From: Bacillota bacterium
GTDB taxonomy: Bacteria > Bacillota > Clostridia > Lachnospirales > Lachnospiraceae
Direction: 5' to 3'
Assembly: GCA_023392995.1 (NCBI GenBank)
Contig: JAEWMZ010000010.1
Location: 1-42,357 of the forward strand
Length of the DNA stretch: 42,357 bases
A program made the position numbers and the translations under genes. The notes below the pieces were generated by a model. That model was given only the letters and a program-made list of their open reading frames with translations. It did no database searches and was not told where the DNA came from. Positions 1-8,637 of the stretch are shown one piece after another (position 1 is the first letter of the stretch; each line of letters opens with the position of its first letter).

Positions 1-399
1 TATAGCTTTTATGAGGTTAAGCTGAATATTGTGAACACCTTAAAGAGTGTATTATATCTGATCTCCGGGAAAGCACATCTGAATGAAATTGCAGGTCCTG
101 TGGGTATTGTAAATTATGTGGATGATATTGTAACAGAAACAAAGGATTATGGTATTGGTATTACCGTTCTTTCTCTCATTGAATTCAGTATAATGATCAG
201 TGCGAATCTTGGTGTAATGAACTTACTGCCTTTTCCGGCACTTGATGGAGGCCGATTGGTATTTATTCTGATTGAAGCTATTTTCCGTAAGCCTGTGCCT
301 AAGGAGAAGGAAGCAATGGTTCATATGATTGGTATGGCGCTGCTAATGGCTTTGATGGTATTTGTATTGTTTAATGATATCAGGAATATATTTGGATAG
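1..399 (+). CDS. rseP: RseP/RasP-type site-2 zinc metalloprotease, C-terminal part
   Basis: This is the C-terminal 132 residues of a membrane-embedded regulated intramembrane protease. The reading frame is open from base 1, so the start lies outside the window. The fragment contains the motif NLLPFPALDGGRL, whose Asp is a zinc ligand in the third core transmembrane segment. A GPVGIVNYV stretch before it fits the region after the PDZ domain, and a final hydrophobic helix (MALLMALMVFVLF) ends the protein. The family cleaves anti-sigma factors and leftover signal peptides inside the membrane. Its place directly before ispG and polC matches the dxr-rseP-ispG-polC order common in Clostridia. The metal-binding HExxH motif is in the missing N-terminal part. 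Identification is firm. Confidence 0.93.
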   Translation, partial: YSFYEVKLNIVNTLKSVLYLISGKAHLNEIAGPVGIVNYVDDIVTETKDYGIGITVLSLIEFSIMISANLGVMNLLPFPALDGGRLVFILIEAIFRKPVPKEKEAMVHMIGMALLMALMVFVLFNDIRNIFG

Positions 400-446
400 A
401 GCAAGGGCATTTGAATGAATTGTTTAACTTAGAGTTAGGTTGTGTT

Positions 447-632
447 CATCTGCCAGGGTGCACCATACTTGTTTTAGACTGCGCCTTATCCTCTTTTCGG
501 GTTGCTTCTTACAAGCCGCAGTGCATGTAAGAATGCTGTCCAATGAAACAGCATTCTTACTGAGTCTTGACCAAGCATGGACACCCTCGGGAGGCCGATC
601 TTGCTAAATGAGTATGGTACGCCTGGCAGATG
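447..632. repeat. Structured palindromic element (MITE-like or non-coding RNA)
   Basis: Long inverted arms bound this element. The left arm (447-469) has CATCTGCCAGG followed by ACCATACT, and the right arm (611-632) has AGTATGGT followed by CCTGGCAGATG, so the two blocks pair as 11 bp plus 8 bp around a small internal loop. In the middle, 527-539 (GTAAGAATGCTGT) and 548-560 (its exact reverse complement) form a perfect 13-bp stem with an 8-nt loop. No coding frame is evident. The nested layout fits a miniature inverted-repeat element or a structured transcript. I see no clear target-site duplication and no second copy in the window. Confidence 0.6.
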
Positions 633-973
633 GGATATAGGTATCAATATGCTAGAAAATGTATGAGAATAGAAAAGTGATAATTCTATATTTGATATTG
701 CATCGAAAAGATATTGGATAAGACAAATATTCGAAACTACAAAGCTGCAAAAAAAGGGAGTTAATTTTGAAGAAATTATTTCGTTTTGTTAAGAGATATG
801 AATTAAGAGATATGAATTAAGAAAAAGTATATAATATGTTTTTCTTAGATAAGATGATATGATATATCATAATTGAAATAACATTTATTTGAAACTCAAT
901 ATACGAATGGTGTTAAAAGAATGATAAGTGATAGAATTTGACCAAGATTTATTTTACGAAAGGATGTGGTCTC
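633..973 (+). promoter_or_regulatory. AT-rich region upstream of ispG with a 14-bp direct duplication
   Basis: This gap separates the palindromic element from ispG. It is AT-rich and non-coding as far as I can tell. The 14-mer AAGAGATATGAATT occurs twice back to back at 791-804 and 805-818. A -10-like TATAAT lies shortly after, near 830-836, so a promoter for ispG is plausible, but no convincing -35 is visible at the right spacing. The ribosome binding site AAAGGA at about 958-963 belongs to ispG. Confidence 0.35.
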
Positions 974-2029
974 ATGTTTCGTGAGAATACAAAGGTAATT
1001 CGAATTGGTGATAGAGTAATCGGCGGTGGTAATCCGGTTTTGATCCAATCTATGACAAATACAAGGACAGAAGATGTTAAGGGAACAATCGAACAGATCC
1101 ACCGATTGACGAGTGCTGGTTGTGAGATTGTTCGGTGTACCGTGCCCAGCCAGGAAGCGGCGGTTGCTCTGGAAGAGATTAAGAAGAATATAACAATACC
1201 CCTGGTTGCGGATATTCATTTTGATTATCGGCTGGCAATTGCAGCAATGGAGCATGGTGCGGATAAAATTCGCATTAATCCAGGCAATATCGGGAATGAT
1301 GAAAAGCTCAGAGCTGTTGTTACGGTAGCGAAGGAGCGTAAGATCCCTATTCGTGTGGGAGTTAACAGCGGCTCCCTGGAAAAGGATCTCATTGCAAAAT
1401 ATGGACGGGTTACTGCAAAAGGCTTAGTGGAAAGCGCGTTGGAAAAGGTGAAGCGAATAGAGGATATGGATTATGATCAGCTGGTCATCAGTATTAAATC
1501 CTCGGATGTTATGATGTGCATCCAGGCGCATGAGCTGATTGCCTCCCAAACCACCTATCCTTTGCATGTGGGAATTACAGAAGCCGGAACAGTGAATGCG
1601 GGAAATATCAAGTCAGCTTTGGGTCTGGGAGTGATTCTGTATCAGGGAATCGGTGATACGATCCGGGTATCTTTAACCGGTGATCCAGTGGAAGAGATTC
1701 GTTCTGCAAAAATTATATTAAAAACTCTGGGACTTCGCAAGGGCGGCGTGGAGGTGGTCTCCTGTCCAACCTGCGGAAGGACTCAAATCGACTTAATCAA
1801 GCTTGCTACAGATGTAGAATCCATGGTTTCGGATCTGGATCTGGATATCAAGGTAGCGGTTATGGGATGTGCGGTAAATGGGCCTGGAGAAGCCAGAGAA
1901 GCAGATATAGGAATTGCCGGAGGAAGAGGCGAGGGTCTTTTGATGAAAAAGGGCGAGATTATTCGCAAGGTTCCGGAGGATCAGCTGCTGGAAGTTTTAA
2001 GAGAAGAACTTTTGAATTGGAAAGAATAA
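974..2029 (+). CDS. ispG: 4-hydroxy-3-methylbut-2-enyl diphosphate synthase (flavodoxin/ferredoxin type)
   Basis: IspG converts 2-C-methyl-D-erythritol 2,4-cyclodiphosphate to HMBPP, the penultimate step of the MEP isoprenoid pathway in the cytosol, using a [4Fe-4S] cluster. The 351-aa protein has the N-terminal signature IGGGNPVLIQSMTNT, the TIM-barrel sequence VADIHFDYRLA, and a C-terminal cluster domain with CPTCGRT and VMGCAVNGPGEA supplying the cysteines. The length matches the short bacterial form. I chose ATG 974, preceded by AAAGGA ten bases upstream; a TTG at 938 in the same frame would add 12 residues not typical of the family. It lies between rseP and polC, 98 bp before polC. Confidence 0.96.
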   Translation: MFRENTKVIRIGDRVIGGGNPVLIQSMTNTRTEDVKGTIEQIHRLTSAGCEIVRCTVPSQEAAVALEEIKKNITIPLVADIHFDYRLAIAAMEHGADKIRINPGNIGNDEKLRAVVTVAKERKIPIRVGVNSGSLEKDLIAKYGRVTAKGLVESALEKVKRIEDMDYDQLVISIKSSDVMMCIQAHELIASQTTYPLHVGITEAGTVNAGNIKSALGLGVILYQGIGDTIRVSLTGDPVEEIRSAKIILKTLGLRKGGVEVVSCPTCGRTQIDLIKLATDVESMVSDLDLDIKVAVMGCAVNGPGEAREADIGIAGGRGEGLLMKKGEIIRKVPEDQLLEVLREELLNWKE

Positions 2030-2127
2030 TTTTAGAAATATATTCTTTGTAATTATAAAACAATAGGGTTCTTATATTTTGAGTTTGTAGCTTCTAAGAA
2101 GTATCCGTTCGAAAGGAGAATGGAATT

Positions 2128-5100
2128 ATGTTATTTTTTGATACCTTTGATCAGTTAACTGCCGATCAGGAATTACAGGGTCTTTATGGTGAAGTGGATG
2201 TTCTGAAAGTAATGGCCTCGAGGCAGAACAATAATCTCTATATCTGCATACGAAGTACCAGGCTGATCAGCAGAATACAAATCAGAAAGATGGAAGAACT
2301 GCTGAACCGGCAGCTTTTTTTACATACAGGCAAGAAAGCTATACTAAAACCACAGTTTGAGCTATCGGCTCAGTATAATTTGGTAAATCTCTTTCCTATT
2401 TATCGTGACAGTATCCTTGAGGAATTAAAGGAAGAAAGCGTTGTTACCCATCATATCTTCCAGAGCGCTGAGGTGCTTGTGGAAGAGACGATGATAAAGG
2501 TTCGTGTTACCGACAGCTGTGTTGCCAAGGAGAAGATGTCGAAGCTGAAGGATTATTTGGAAACCTTATTTCAGGAGCGTTTTGACTACACGGTCAGAGT
2601 GTCTTTGGAATTTGTTGAACCGAAGACGGATGAAGAAGATCATGAGCTGGAATATCGGAAACAGATGCTGAAAATGTCAGAAAAGGAAGCACAGGAGGAA
2701 GGCTATGTTGTTGCTACGTCTGAGGGGGAAGGGATAATGTCGGATATACAAGGTTCAGCTGGAGCAAGTGTAGCTGCAGGAAGTGGGAATTTATCTGATA
2801 CAGCCGATAAAACCGTGAAAGCGGATGAAAGTAAGGGAAGTGCAGCGCCGGCAGCTCAGGGTAACCATGGATCTACAGGAGTAGAACGCACACCTACAGC
2901 GAAAGCGCCTGCCGGAAAACCGGACAATGGATCAAAGTTTGATTCTTCGGCAAAAACCGGTGGTAAAAGCGTGTACGATAAGGCAAGATCAGGCTATCGT
3001 AAGCTTCCGACGGATCCTTCCATTATATACGGACGTAATTTTGAAGGAAGCTCCATGCAGATTTGTGATATTATCGGAGAGATCGGAGAGGTAATAATTC
3101 GCGGTAAATTGATTAAACCGGAGTCCAGAACCATCGGTAATGATAAGAGTATTATTACCTTTATCATCACAGACTTTACGGATTCCATCAAAGTGAAATT
3201 GTATGCAAAAACAATTGAAGTGGATGAGATCAATTCTGTATTAAAGCCAGGGAGCTTCTATCAGCTCAAGGGCATCGCCCAGATGGATAACTATGAAAGA
3301 GATATCACCATTGGTTCAGTGGTGGGTATTCGAACCATCAGTGATTTTACCCAATCCAGAAGTGACAATGCGCAGGTAAAGCGTGTTGAGCTCCATGCAC
3401 ATACGATGATGAGTGACATGGACTCTGTAGTGGATGTAAAAACGTTAATTAAGCGTGCCTTTCAATGGGGACATACAGCAGTTGCCATTACAGATCATGG
3501 CGTAGTTCAATCTTTCCCGGAAGCAAACCATACCTTAAATCCCAAAGCTTATAAGGAGGAAGCAGAACAAAAAAGAGCCAAGGATTTCAAAATCATTTAT
3601 GGAATGGAAGCCTATCTGGTTGATGATATTAAGGAAGTGGTAACAAATCCGGGAGATCAAAGCCTGGATGATCCATTTGTCGTATTTGACATAGAGACCA
3701 CCGGCTTTAGTCAGAATAAAGATAAGATCATAGAAATTGGTGCCGTTAAGGTAATTAACGGAGAGATCGCAGATCGATATAGTACCTTTATCAATCCAGA
3801 GGTACCAATCCCCTACGAGATTGAGCAATTAACACATATTAAGGATGATATGGTAATCGGAGCACCTAAGATCGAGGAGGCACTGCCGGAGTTTCTTGCT
3901 TTTTGTGAAGGCTGCAGCCTGGTGGCGCATAATGCCTCCTTTGATGTGGGCTTTATTCAAAAGAACGCAGAGCGTCAGGGAATTCAGACGGATTTTACGG
4001 TTATTGATACGGTCGGTTTGGCCAGAATACTGCTCCCTGACTTAAATCGTTATAAGTTGAATACCGTTGCGAAGGCACTTAATATATCCCTTGAAAATCA
4101 TCATCGGGCGGTGGATGATGCTGGTGCTACTTCAGAAATTTTCATGAAATTCTGTGTTATGTTAAAGGAACGGGAGATTAATAAGGTTGATGAAATTGAC
4201 AAGCTTGGAAAGCTATCCAAGGAGGCGATTCGTAAGCTGCCGGCCTACCATGCCATCCTATTGGCCAGTAATGATGTTGGGCGCGTTAATTTATATAAGA
4301 TGGTGTCCTTATCCCACATTGAATATTTTAATAAGCGACCAAAGATACCCAAAAGCCTGCTAATGGAATGCAGGGAGGGAATCCTGCTGGGGTCTGCCTG
4401 TGAGGCGGGTGAAGTATTCCAGGCGATCCTTGGCAACAAGTCCCCGGAGCAGATAGCTCGGCTGGTGAATTTCTACGATTATCTGGAAATCCAACCCTTA
4501 TGTAATAATGAATTCATGATTCGCAGTGAAAAAGAGAAGGATATCAATACCCGGGAAGATCTGATGGAATTAAATCGTAAGATAGTTGCTCTGGGAGAGG
4601 AATATCATAAGCCGGTAGTTGCAACCTGTGATGTTCATTTCCTGGATCCGGAGGATGAAATATACAGACGAATTATCTTAGCAGGAAAAGGCTTTAAGGA
4701 TGCGGATGATCAAGCTGCACTGTACTTTCGCACCACAGAGGAGATGCTGGAGGAATTCGCTTATCTGGGCAGAGCAAAGGCAGAGGAAGTTGTGATTACA
4801 AATACAAACTTAATCGCGGACAGGATTGAGAAAATATCGCCGGTGCGACCGGACAAGTGCCCTCCGGTGCTGCCTAATTCAGAAGAGAATTTAAGAACCA
4901 TATGCTATGATAAGGCACATTCCATGTACGGCGAAAAATTGCCGGAGCAGGTGGAAGCCCGCCTGGAGCATGAATTAAAATCCATTATAAACAATGGTTT
5001 TGCGGTTATGTATATTATTGCCCAGAAGCTGGTGTGGAAATCAAATGAAGACGGCTATCTCGTAGGCTCCCGAGGCTCTGTTGGTTCCTCCTTTGTAGCA

Positions 5101-6756
5101 ACGATGGCAGGTATTACTGAGGTAAATCCCTTAGCACCCCATTATTACTGTGCCCATTGTCATTTCTCGGACTTTACCTCGGAGGAGGTTAAAAAATACG
5201 GTGGCAGCTCTGGCTGTGATATGCCTGACCGAGCCTGCCCGGAATGCGGGCAGCCTTTAATCAAGGATGGCCATGACATTCCCTTTGAAACCTTCCTGGG
5301 TTTCTACGGAGACAAGGAACCGGATATCGATCTTAACTTCTCCGGTGAATATCAAAGTAAGGCGCATGAGTATACGGAGGTTCTTTTTGGGAAGGGACAT
5401 ACCTTCCGAGCCGGAACCATCGGAACCCTGGCGGATAAAACAGCCTTTGGTTATGTAAAGAATTATTTCGAGGAGCGAGGAATACATAAGCGTAATGTAG
5501 AAATAGATCGTGTGGTTGGCGGTCTGGTAGGTGTCCGCCGAACGACCGGGCAGCATCCCGGTGGAATCGTAGTTATGCCTCATGGTGAGAATATCTATTC
5601 CTTCACCCCGGTTCAGCGTCCTGCCAACGATATGACAACGAGCACGATTACTACGCATTTCGATTACCATTCCATTGATCATAATTTACTTAAGCTGGAT
5701 ATTCTGGGACACGACGATCCTACCATGATTCGTAAATTGGAGGATATCACAGGAATTGATGCAAAACAGATTCAATTGGATGAGCAAAAGGTATTAAGCC
5801 TGTTCCGGGATACCAGTGCGCTGGGGGTAACACCGAAGGATTTGGACGGCTGTGAGCTGGGATGTCTTGGTATACCGGAGTTTGGAACAGACTTTGTTAT
5901 GCAGATGGTTAAGGATACAAAGCCAAAATCCTTTTCCGACCTGGTTCGTATCTCTGGATTATCCCATGGTACGGACGTATGGCTGAACAATGCTCAGACC
6001 TTAATTCAAAGTGGAACCTGTACTCTGACAACTGCAATCTGTACCCGTGATGATATTATGATCTACTTGATAGCGACAGGGGTGGAGCCTGGACAGTCCT
6101 TTAAGATCATGGAAAGTGTTCGTAAAGGAAAGGGTCTGACACCAGAGATGGAAGAGGCGATGAAAGCGGCAGGGGTACCTGACTGGTATATCTGGTCCTG
6201 TAAGCAGATTAAGTACATGTTCCCGAAGGCGCATGCGGCAGCCTATGTTATGATGGCCTTTCGAATTGCGTATTTTAAGGTATACTATCCATTGGCCTAT
6301 TATGCGGCCTATTTCTCCATTCGTGCCTCAGCCTTTAACTATGAGCTTATGTGCCTTGGAAAAGAGAAGCTGGAAATGCATATGGCCGACTACAAGCGCA
6401 GAAGCAATATCTTAACCAAAAAGGAGCAGGATACCTTTAAGGATATGCGTATTGTACAGGAAATGTATGCCCGCGGCTTTACCTTCCTGCCCATTGATAT
6501 CTATACCGCAATGGCACATGATTTCCAGATCGTAGATGGAAAATTGATGCCATCCTTAAGTACCATTGATGGTTTGGGAGATAAGGCGGCAGATGCGGTG
6601 GTAGAAGCAGCGAAGCAGGGTATGTTCCTATCAAGAGATGATTTTAAGGTTCGCTGTAAGGTCAGTTCAACAGTCGTTGATAATATGGCGAAGATGGGAC
6701 TGTTAGGCGATCTGCCAGCTTCGAACCAGATGTCGTTGATGGACTTTTTCGGATAG
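2128..6756 (+). CDS. polC: DNA polymerase III alpha subunit, PolC type
   Basis: This is the replicative polymerase of low-GC Gram-positive bacteria, with built-in proofreading. The protein is 1542 aa. Visible parts, in order: an N-terminal domain; an Ala/Gly/Ser/Lys-rich linker at about 205-280; an OB fold near 320-410; a PHP domain split around the exonuclease and starting at VELHAHTMMSDMDS; a DEDD exonuclease from VVFDIETTGF to HHRAVDDAGATS; and a polymerase domain with a Cys4-type zinc site (CAHCHFSDF and CPECGQP) and the active-site stretch EPDIDLNFSGEYQ. The ATG follows GAAAGGAGAATGGAATT, a strong ribosome binding site. The gene is more GC-rich than the glycan locus further right. Order and length agree with clostridial PolC. 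Confidence 0.97.
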   Translation: MLFFDTFDQLTADQELQGLYGEVDVLKVMASRQNNNLYICIRSTRLISRIQIRKMEELLNRQLFLHTGKKAILKPQFELSAQYNLVNLFPIYRDSILEELKEESVVTHHIFQSAEVLVEETMIKVRVTDSCVAKEKMSKLKDYLETLFQERFDYTVRVSLEFVEPKTDEEDHELEYRKQMLKMSEKEAQEEGYVVATSEGEGIMSDIQGSAGASVAAGSGNLSDTADKTVKADESKGSAAPAAQGNHGSTGVERTPTAKAPAGKPDNGSKFDSSAKTGGKSVYDKARSGYRKLPTDPSIIYGRNFEGSSMQICDIIGEIGEVIIRGKLIKPESRTIGNDKSIITFIITDFTDSIKVKLYAKTIEVDEINSVLKPGSFYQLKGIAQMDNYERDITIGSVVGIRTISDFTQSRSDNAQVKRVELHAHTMMSDMDSVVDVKTLIKRAFQWGHTAVAITDHGVVQSFPEANHTLNPKAYKEEAEQKRAKDFKIIYGMEAYLVDDIKEVVTNPGDQSLDDPFVVFDIETTGFSQNKDKIIEIGAVKVINGEIADRYSTFINPEVPIPYEIEQLTHIKDDMVIGAPKIEEALPEFLAFCEGCSLVAHNASFDVGFIQKNAERQGIQTDFTVIDTVGLARILLPDLNRYKLNTVAKALNISLENHHRAVDDAGATSEIFMKFCVMLKEREINKVDEIDKLGKLSKEAIRKLPAYHAILLASNDVGRVNLYKMVSLSHIEYFNKRPKIPKSLLMECREGILLGSACEAGEVFQAILGNKSPEQIARLVNFYDYLEIQPLCNNEFMIRSEKEKDINTREDLMELNRKIVALGEEYHKPVVATCDVHFLDPEDEIYRRIILAGKGFKDADDQAALYFRTTEEMLEEFAYLGRAKAEEVVITNTNLIADRIEKISPVRPDKCPPVLPNSEENLRTICYDKAHSMYGEKLPEQVEARLEHELKSIINNGFAVMYIIAQKLVWKSNEDGYLVGSRGSVGSSFVATMAGITEVNPLAPHYYCAHCHFSDFTSEEVKKYGGSSGCDMPDRACPECGQPLIKDGHDIPFETFLGFYGDKEPDIDLNFSGEYQSKAHEYTEVLFGKGHTFRAGTIGTLADKTAFGYVKNYFEERGIHKRNVEIDRVVGGLVGVRRTTGQHPGGIVVMPHGENIYSFTPVQRPANDMTTSTITTHFDYHSIDHNLLKLDILGHDDPTMIRKLEDITGIDAKQIQLDEQKVLSLFRDTSALGVTPKDLDGCELGCLGIPEFGTDFVMQMVKDTKPKSFSDLVRISGLSHGTDVWLNNAQTLIQSGTCTLTTAICTRDDIMIYLIATGVEPGQSFKIMESVRKGKGLTPEMEEAMKAAGVPDWYIWSCKQIKYMFPKAHAAAYVMMAFRIAYFKVYYPLAYYAAYFSIRASAFNYELMCLGKEKLEMHMADYKRRSNILTKKEQDTFKDMRIVQEMYARGFTFLPIDIYTAMAHDFQIVDGKLMPSLSTIDGLGDKAADAVVEAAKQGMFLSRDDFKVRCKVSSTVVDNMAKMGLLGDLPASNQMSLMDFFG

Positions 6757-6856
6757 AAGAGAAGGATGTTGTGTTATCAGAACAGACAGAGAGGTTTTTG
6801 AGCGAGATTTGGGGTTGGCAGGATATTAATGAGTGAGTGATTTATTTATGTGATGG

Positions 6857-7135
6857 ATTGTAGGTAATATATTGAAGATAATGTATTGAAGATAATATAT
6901 TGAAGATAATGTATTGTAGGTAATGAGTTGCAGGTAATGAAGTGCAGGTAATGAATTGCAGGTAATGAATTGCAGGTAATGAGTTGTAGGTAATGAAGTG
7001 CAGGTAATGAGTTGCAGATAATGAATTGCAGATAATGAAGTGCAGGTAATGAAGTTGCAGGTAATGAATTGCAGGTAATGAATTGCAGGTGTTGGATTGC
7101 AGGTATTAAATGTAGATATTAATTGCAGGTATTAA
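6857..7135. repeat. Tandem array of about 20 units of a 14-bp repeat
   Basis: Twenty head-to-tail units with consensus ATTGCAGGTAATGA fill exactly 279 bp: eighteen units of 14 bp, one of 15 and one of 12. The first four follow ATTGAAGATAATGT, the middle ones ATTGCAGGTAATGA, and the last ones ATTGCAGGTATTAA, so the array grades from one variant to the next. There are no unique spacers, which excludes CRISPR. The plus strand has regular stops. The reverse complement of the consensus has no stop in any frame, but no start codon was seen. It lies 100 bp after polC. Confidence 0.92.
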
Positions 7136-7415
7136 TTAAATTATAATGCTTGTAAGTATTATAGTTATATTTTTGAAGTGATAGGTAAAGTAAGAGGTTG
7201 ACCTAACGTAGTCTTTTTGCTGTGCTTTTGATCGATGATTGGTATGGTAATTGTCTGGATATGGTACGGCAATTGGCGGGTGAAATGGGTACGTGGGCAG
7301 CCCCTTACTTTCGTATTGAGATTTGTAACTGGAATGGAAAATATAACCTATAATTATAAAAATGTGTCAATTGACAAAACAATTTAAAAAATATGAAAAA
7401 AATATGAAAAAGTAC
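7136..7415. other. AT-rich intergenic region before tRNA-Glu
   Basis: I see no gene, no clear terminator for polC and no further repeat units here. The tract just before the tRNA promoter is A-rich. Confidence 0.4.
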
Positions 7416-7444
7416 TTGCTTTTTGTTTCTGTATGGTGTATTAT
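7416..7444 (+). promoter_or_regulatory. Probable promoter of tRNA-Glu
   Basis: TTGCTT at 7416-7421 and TATTAT at 7439-7444 are separated by 17 bp, the spacing of a sigma-A promoter. The tRNA begins 17 bp after the -10 box, so the 5' leader would be short. An A-rich UP-like tract lies just upstream. Confidence 0.65.
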
Positions 7445-7460
7445 AGATATTGTTCCTGAT

Positions 7461-7532
7461 GGCTCGTTGGTCAAGGGGTCAAGACGCCGCCCTCTCACGG
7501 CGGAAACACGGGTTCGATTCCCGTACGAGCTG
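7461..7532 (+). tRNA. tRNA-Glu (anticodon CTC)
   Basis: The sequence folds as a 72-nt cloverleaf. The acceptor stem is GGCTCGT with ACGAGCT (first pair G-U). The anticodon stem CCGCC/GGCGG encloses the loop CTCTCAC, giving anticodon CTC, which reads GAG glutamate codons. The T arm is ACGGG-TTCGATT-CCCGT. The discriminator is G and CCA is not encoded. It has its own promoter and terminator, so it appears to be a single-gene transcript. Confidence 0.93.
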
Positions 7533-7568
7533 CTAAAAGATAAACAGTGAGAAAAGTTAGTGAATAAG

Positions 7569-7610
7569 CCATTTTCAAGAGATTGTGAGATCCTTGAAGA
7601 TGGTTTTTTT
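7569..7610 (+). terminator. Rho-independent terminator after tRNA-Glu
   Basis: CCATTTTCAAG (7569-7579) pairs with CTTGAAGATGG (7593-7603), with one wobble, and is followed by seven Ts. It lies 36 bp after the tRNA and fits as its transcript end. Confidence 0.8.
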
Positions 7611-7778
7611 CATGCGATTTTTAAAGTAGATCTTTGTAAAAATAACCCTTTGTCAAGCGTTGGGGTGGAATTCTCCGAATCCCGCTCCATTACTGTGTTA
7701 AGAGCCATAAATTTGCATCGGAGGAACCAATGTGTCGAAGAAGCAGAGAAGGATAATTAAGTAATATAAAAGGGAAGC

Positions 7779-7973
7779 CTAAACTCCCCTTATATTACCT
7801 GATGAAGGTCTTTTGCTTTCGGTGGCTCCAGACTTTTCAGAATCACTATTTGTTAAACTATTAGATTTAGTCTTAGACCGATGATCGGTATGAGTTACAT
7901 TTTTATCACTAATATTATTGTTTGTAACACTACTTTTACCCTGTTTCTTTGAGGATGTGTCTTTGCTATTCAT
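7779..7973 (-). CDS. Small hydrophilic, probably disordered protein
   Basis: I do not recognise this 64-aa protein. It is almost entirely Ser, Lys, Asn, Thr and Asp, with no hydrophobic stretch, no Cys and no known motif, so it is likely intrinsically disordered. The start ATG at 7973 has a strong ribosome binding site (GAAAGGAAGGAG) on the minus strand, which argues for a real gene. A short AAGGG...CCCTT hairpin followed by TTTT overlaps its stop codon and could end the transcript. It is divergent from the small membrane-protein gene at 8201. A small regulatory or spore-associated protein is possible but not shown. Confidence 0.55.
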   Translation of the reverse strand: MNSKDTSSKKQGKSSVTNNNISDKNVTHTDHRSKTKSNSLTNSDSEKSGATESKRPSSGNIRGV

Positions 7974-8107
7974 GGTAGATACTCCTTCCTTTCAGATTTT
8001 AGTAGTGTTAGCAATCAAGTAAATTAATATTCAAAATAATGATTTAGTTCATTAGATACATTGAAAACGGAATATTGATAGTTGATAGCATTACTTAAGT
8101 AAACGGG

Positions 8108-8136
8108 TAGAGATAATCTTTCCGTGGTGGTATAAT
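8108..8136 (+). promoter_or_regulatory. Possible promoter upstream of the 84-aa membrane protein
   Basis: TATAAT at 8131-8136 has a weak -35 (TAGAGA, 8108-8113) at 17 bp. The -10 box is a perfect match but the -35 is poor. Confidence 0.4.
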
Positions 8137-8200
8137 ATAATTAATGATTCGCTGTAGCTTTTGAGTGCTAACTGAAAATTATTTTTTATGGAGGTCGTCT

Positions 8201-8455
8201 ATGTTTGAGTTATCGAGATTTAAAAAGTTGAGGTTTGTGGCATATGTCTTTAGCGCAATATTTTTTTTAGCTGCAATCGTGAGTCTTTTTAAGGGCGGAA
8301 GTGATGTTCTATTTAATTTTCCGTTTGCTTCTGTTTTTATGCTTCTATTCTTAGGACTCGCTGTTACCTTCTTTTTTATTGCAATTTGCATGTCAGCTTT
8401 ACAGAAAGACATTTACGAAGAATTGAAATGCCTTTCGGACAGACTAAGTAAATAA
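8201..8455 (+). CDS. Small two-helix membrane protein, unknown function
   Basis: This 84-aa protein has two clear transmembrane segments, at about residues 12-28 (FVAYVFSAIFFLAAIVSLF) and 40-62 (FASVFMLLFLGLAVTFFFIA). A short charged C-terminal tail follows (ALQKDIYEELKCLSDRL). I chose ATG 8201 because GGAGG lies seven bases upstream; the longer in-frame start at 8165 lacks such a site. I do not recognise the family. A terminator-like hairpin follows, suggesting a single-gene unit. Confidence 0.65.
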   Translation: MFELSRFKKLRFVAYVFSAIFFLAAIVSLFKGGSDVLFNFPFASVFMLLFLGLAVTFFFIAICMSALQKDIYEELKCLSDRLSK

Positions 8456-8509
8456 ACAAACAAATAGCAAATTAAATATTGAATAAATTCAATAAGGAAT
8501 AGGTTAACG

Positions 8510-8544
8510 CCTATCAACTATCAGTATAAGGATGGTAGGTTTTT
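8510..8544 (+). terminator. Probable terminator after the 84-aa gene
   Basis: CCTA and CTATC pair with GATGG and TAGG, with a small bulge, followed by TTTTTG. The stem is imperfect. Confidence 0.5.
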
Positions 8545-8637
8545 GTTGCACTAAAACTGATAGATAACTAAGTATATTGACAATTGAATATTGATAGTAA
8601 GTATAGTAATATGTTATAAAATTGGAAGGGGATACTT

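Noticed and set aside
767..817. 17-codon TTG frame (begins LKKLFRFVKRYE) upstream of ispG
   Set aside because: A ribosome binding site is present, but it runs into the tandem duplication and is too short to support.
896..1255. 119-codon minus-strand frame over ispG
   Set aside because: Antisense of conserved ispG coding sequence; no family features.
5257..5682. 141-codon minus-strand frame inside polC
   Set aside because: Antisense shadow of a well-supported gene, with no own start signal.
6857..7135. CRISPR array
   Set aside because: Units are contiguous with no unique spacers, and no cas genes are present.
7560..7760. Plus-strand frame of 66 codons after tRNA-Glu
   Set aside because: It starts with GTG without a ribosome binding site and runs straight through the tRNA terminator.
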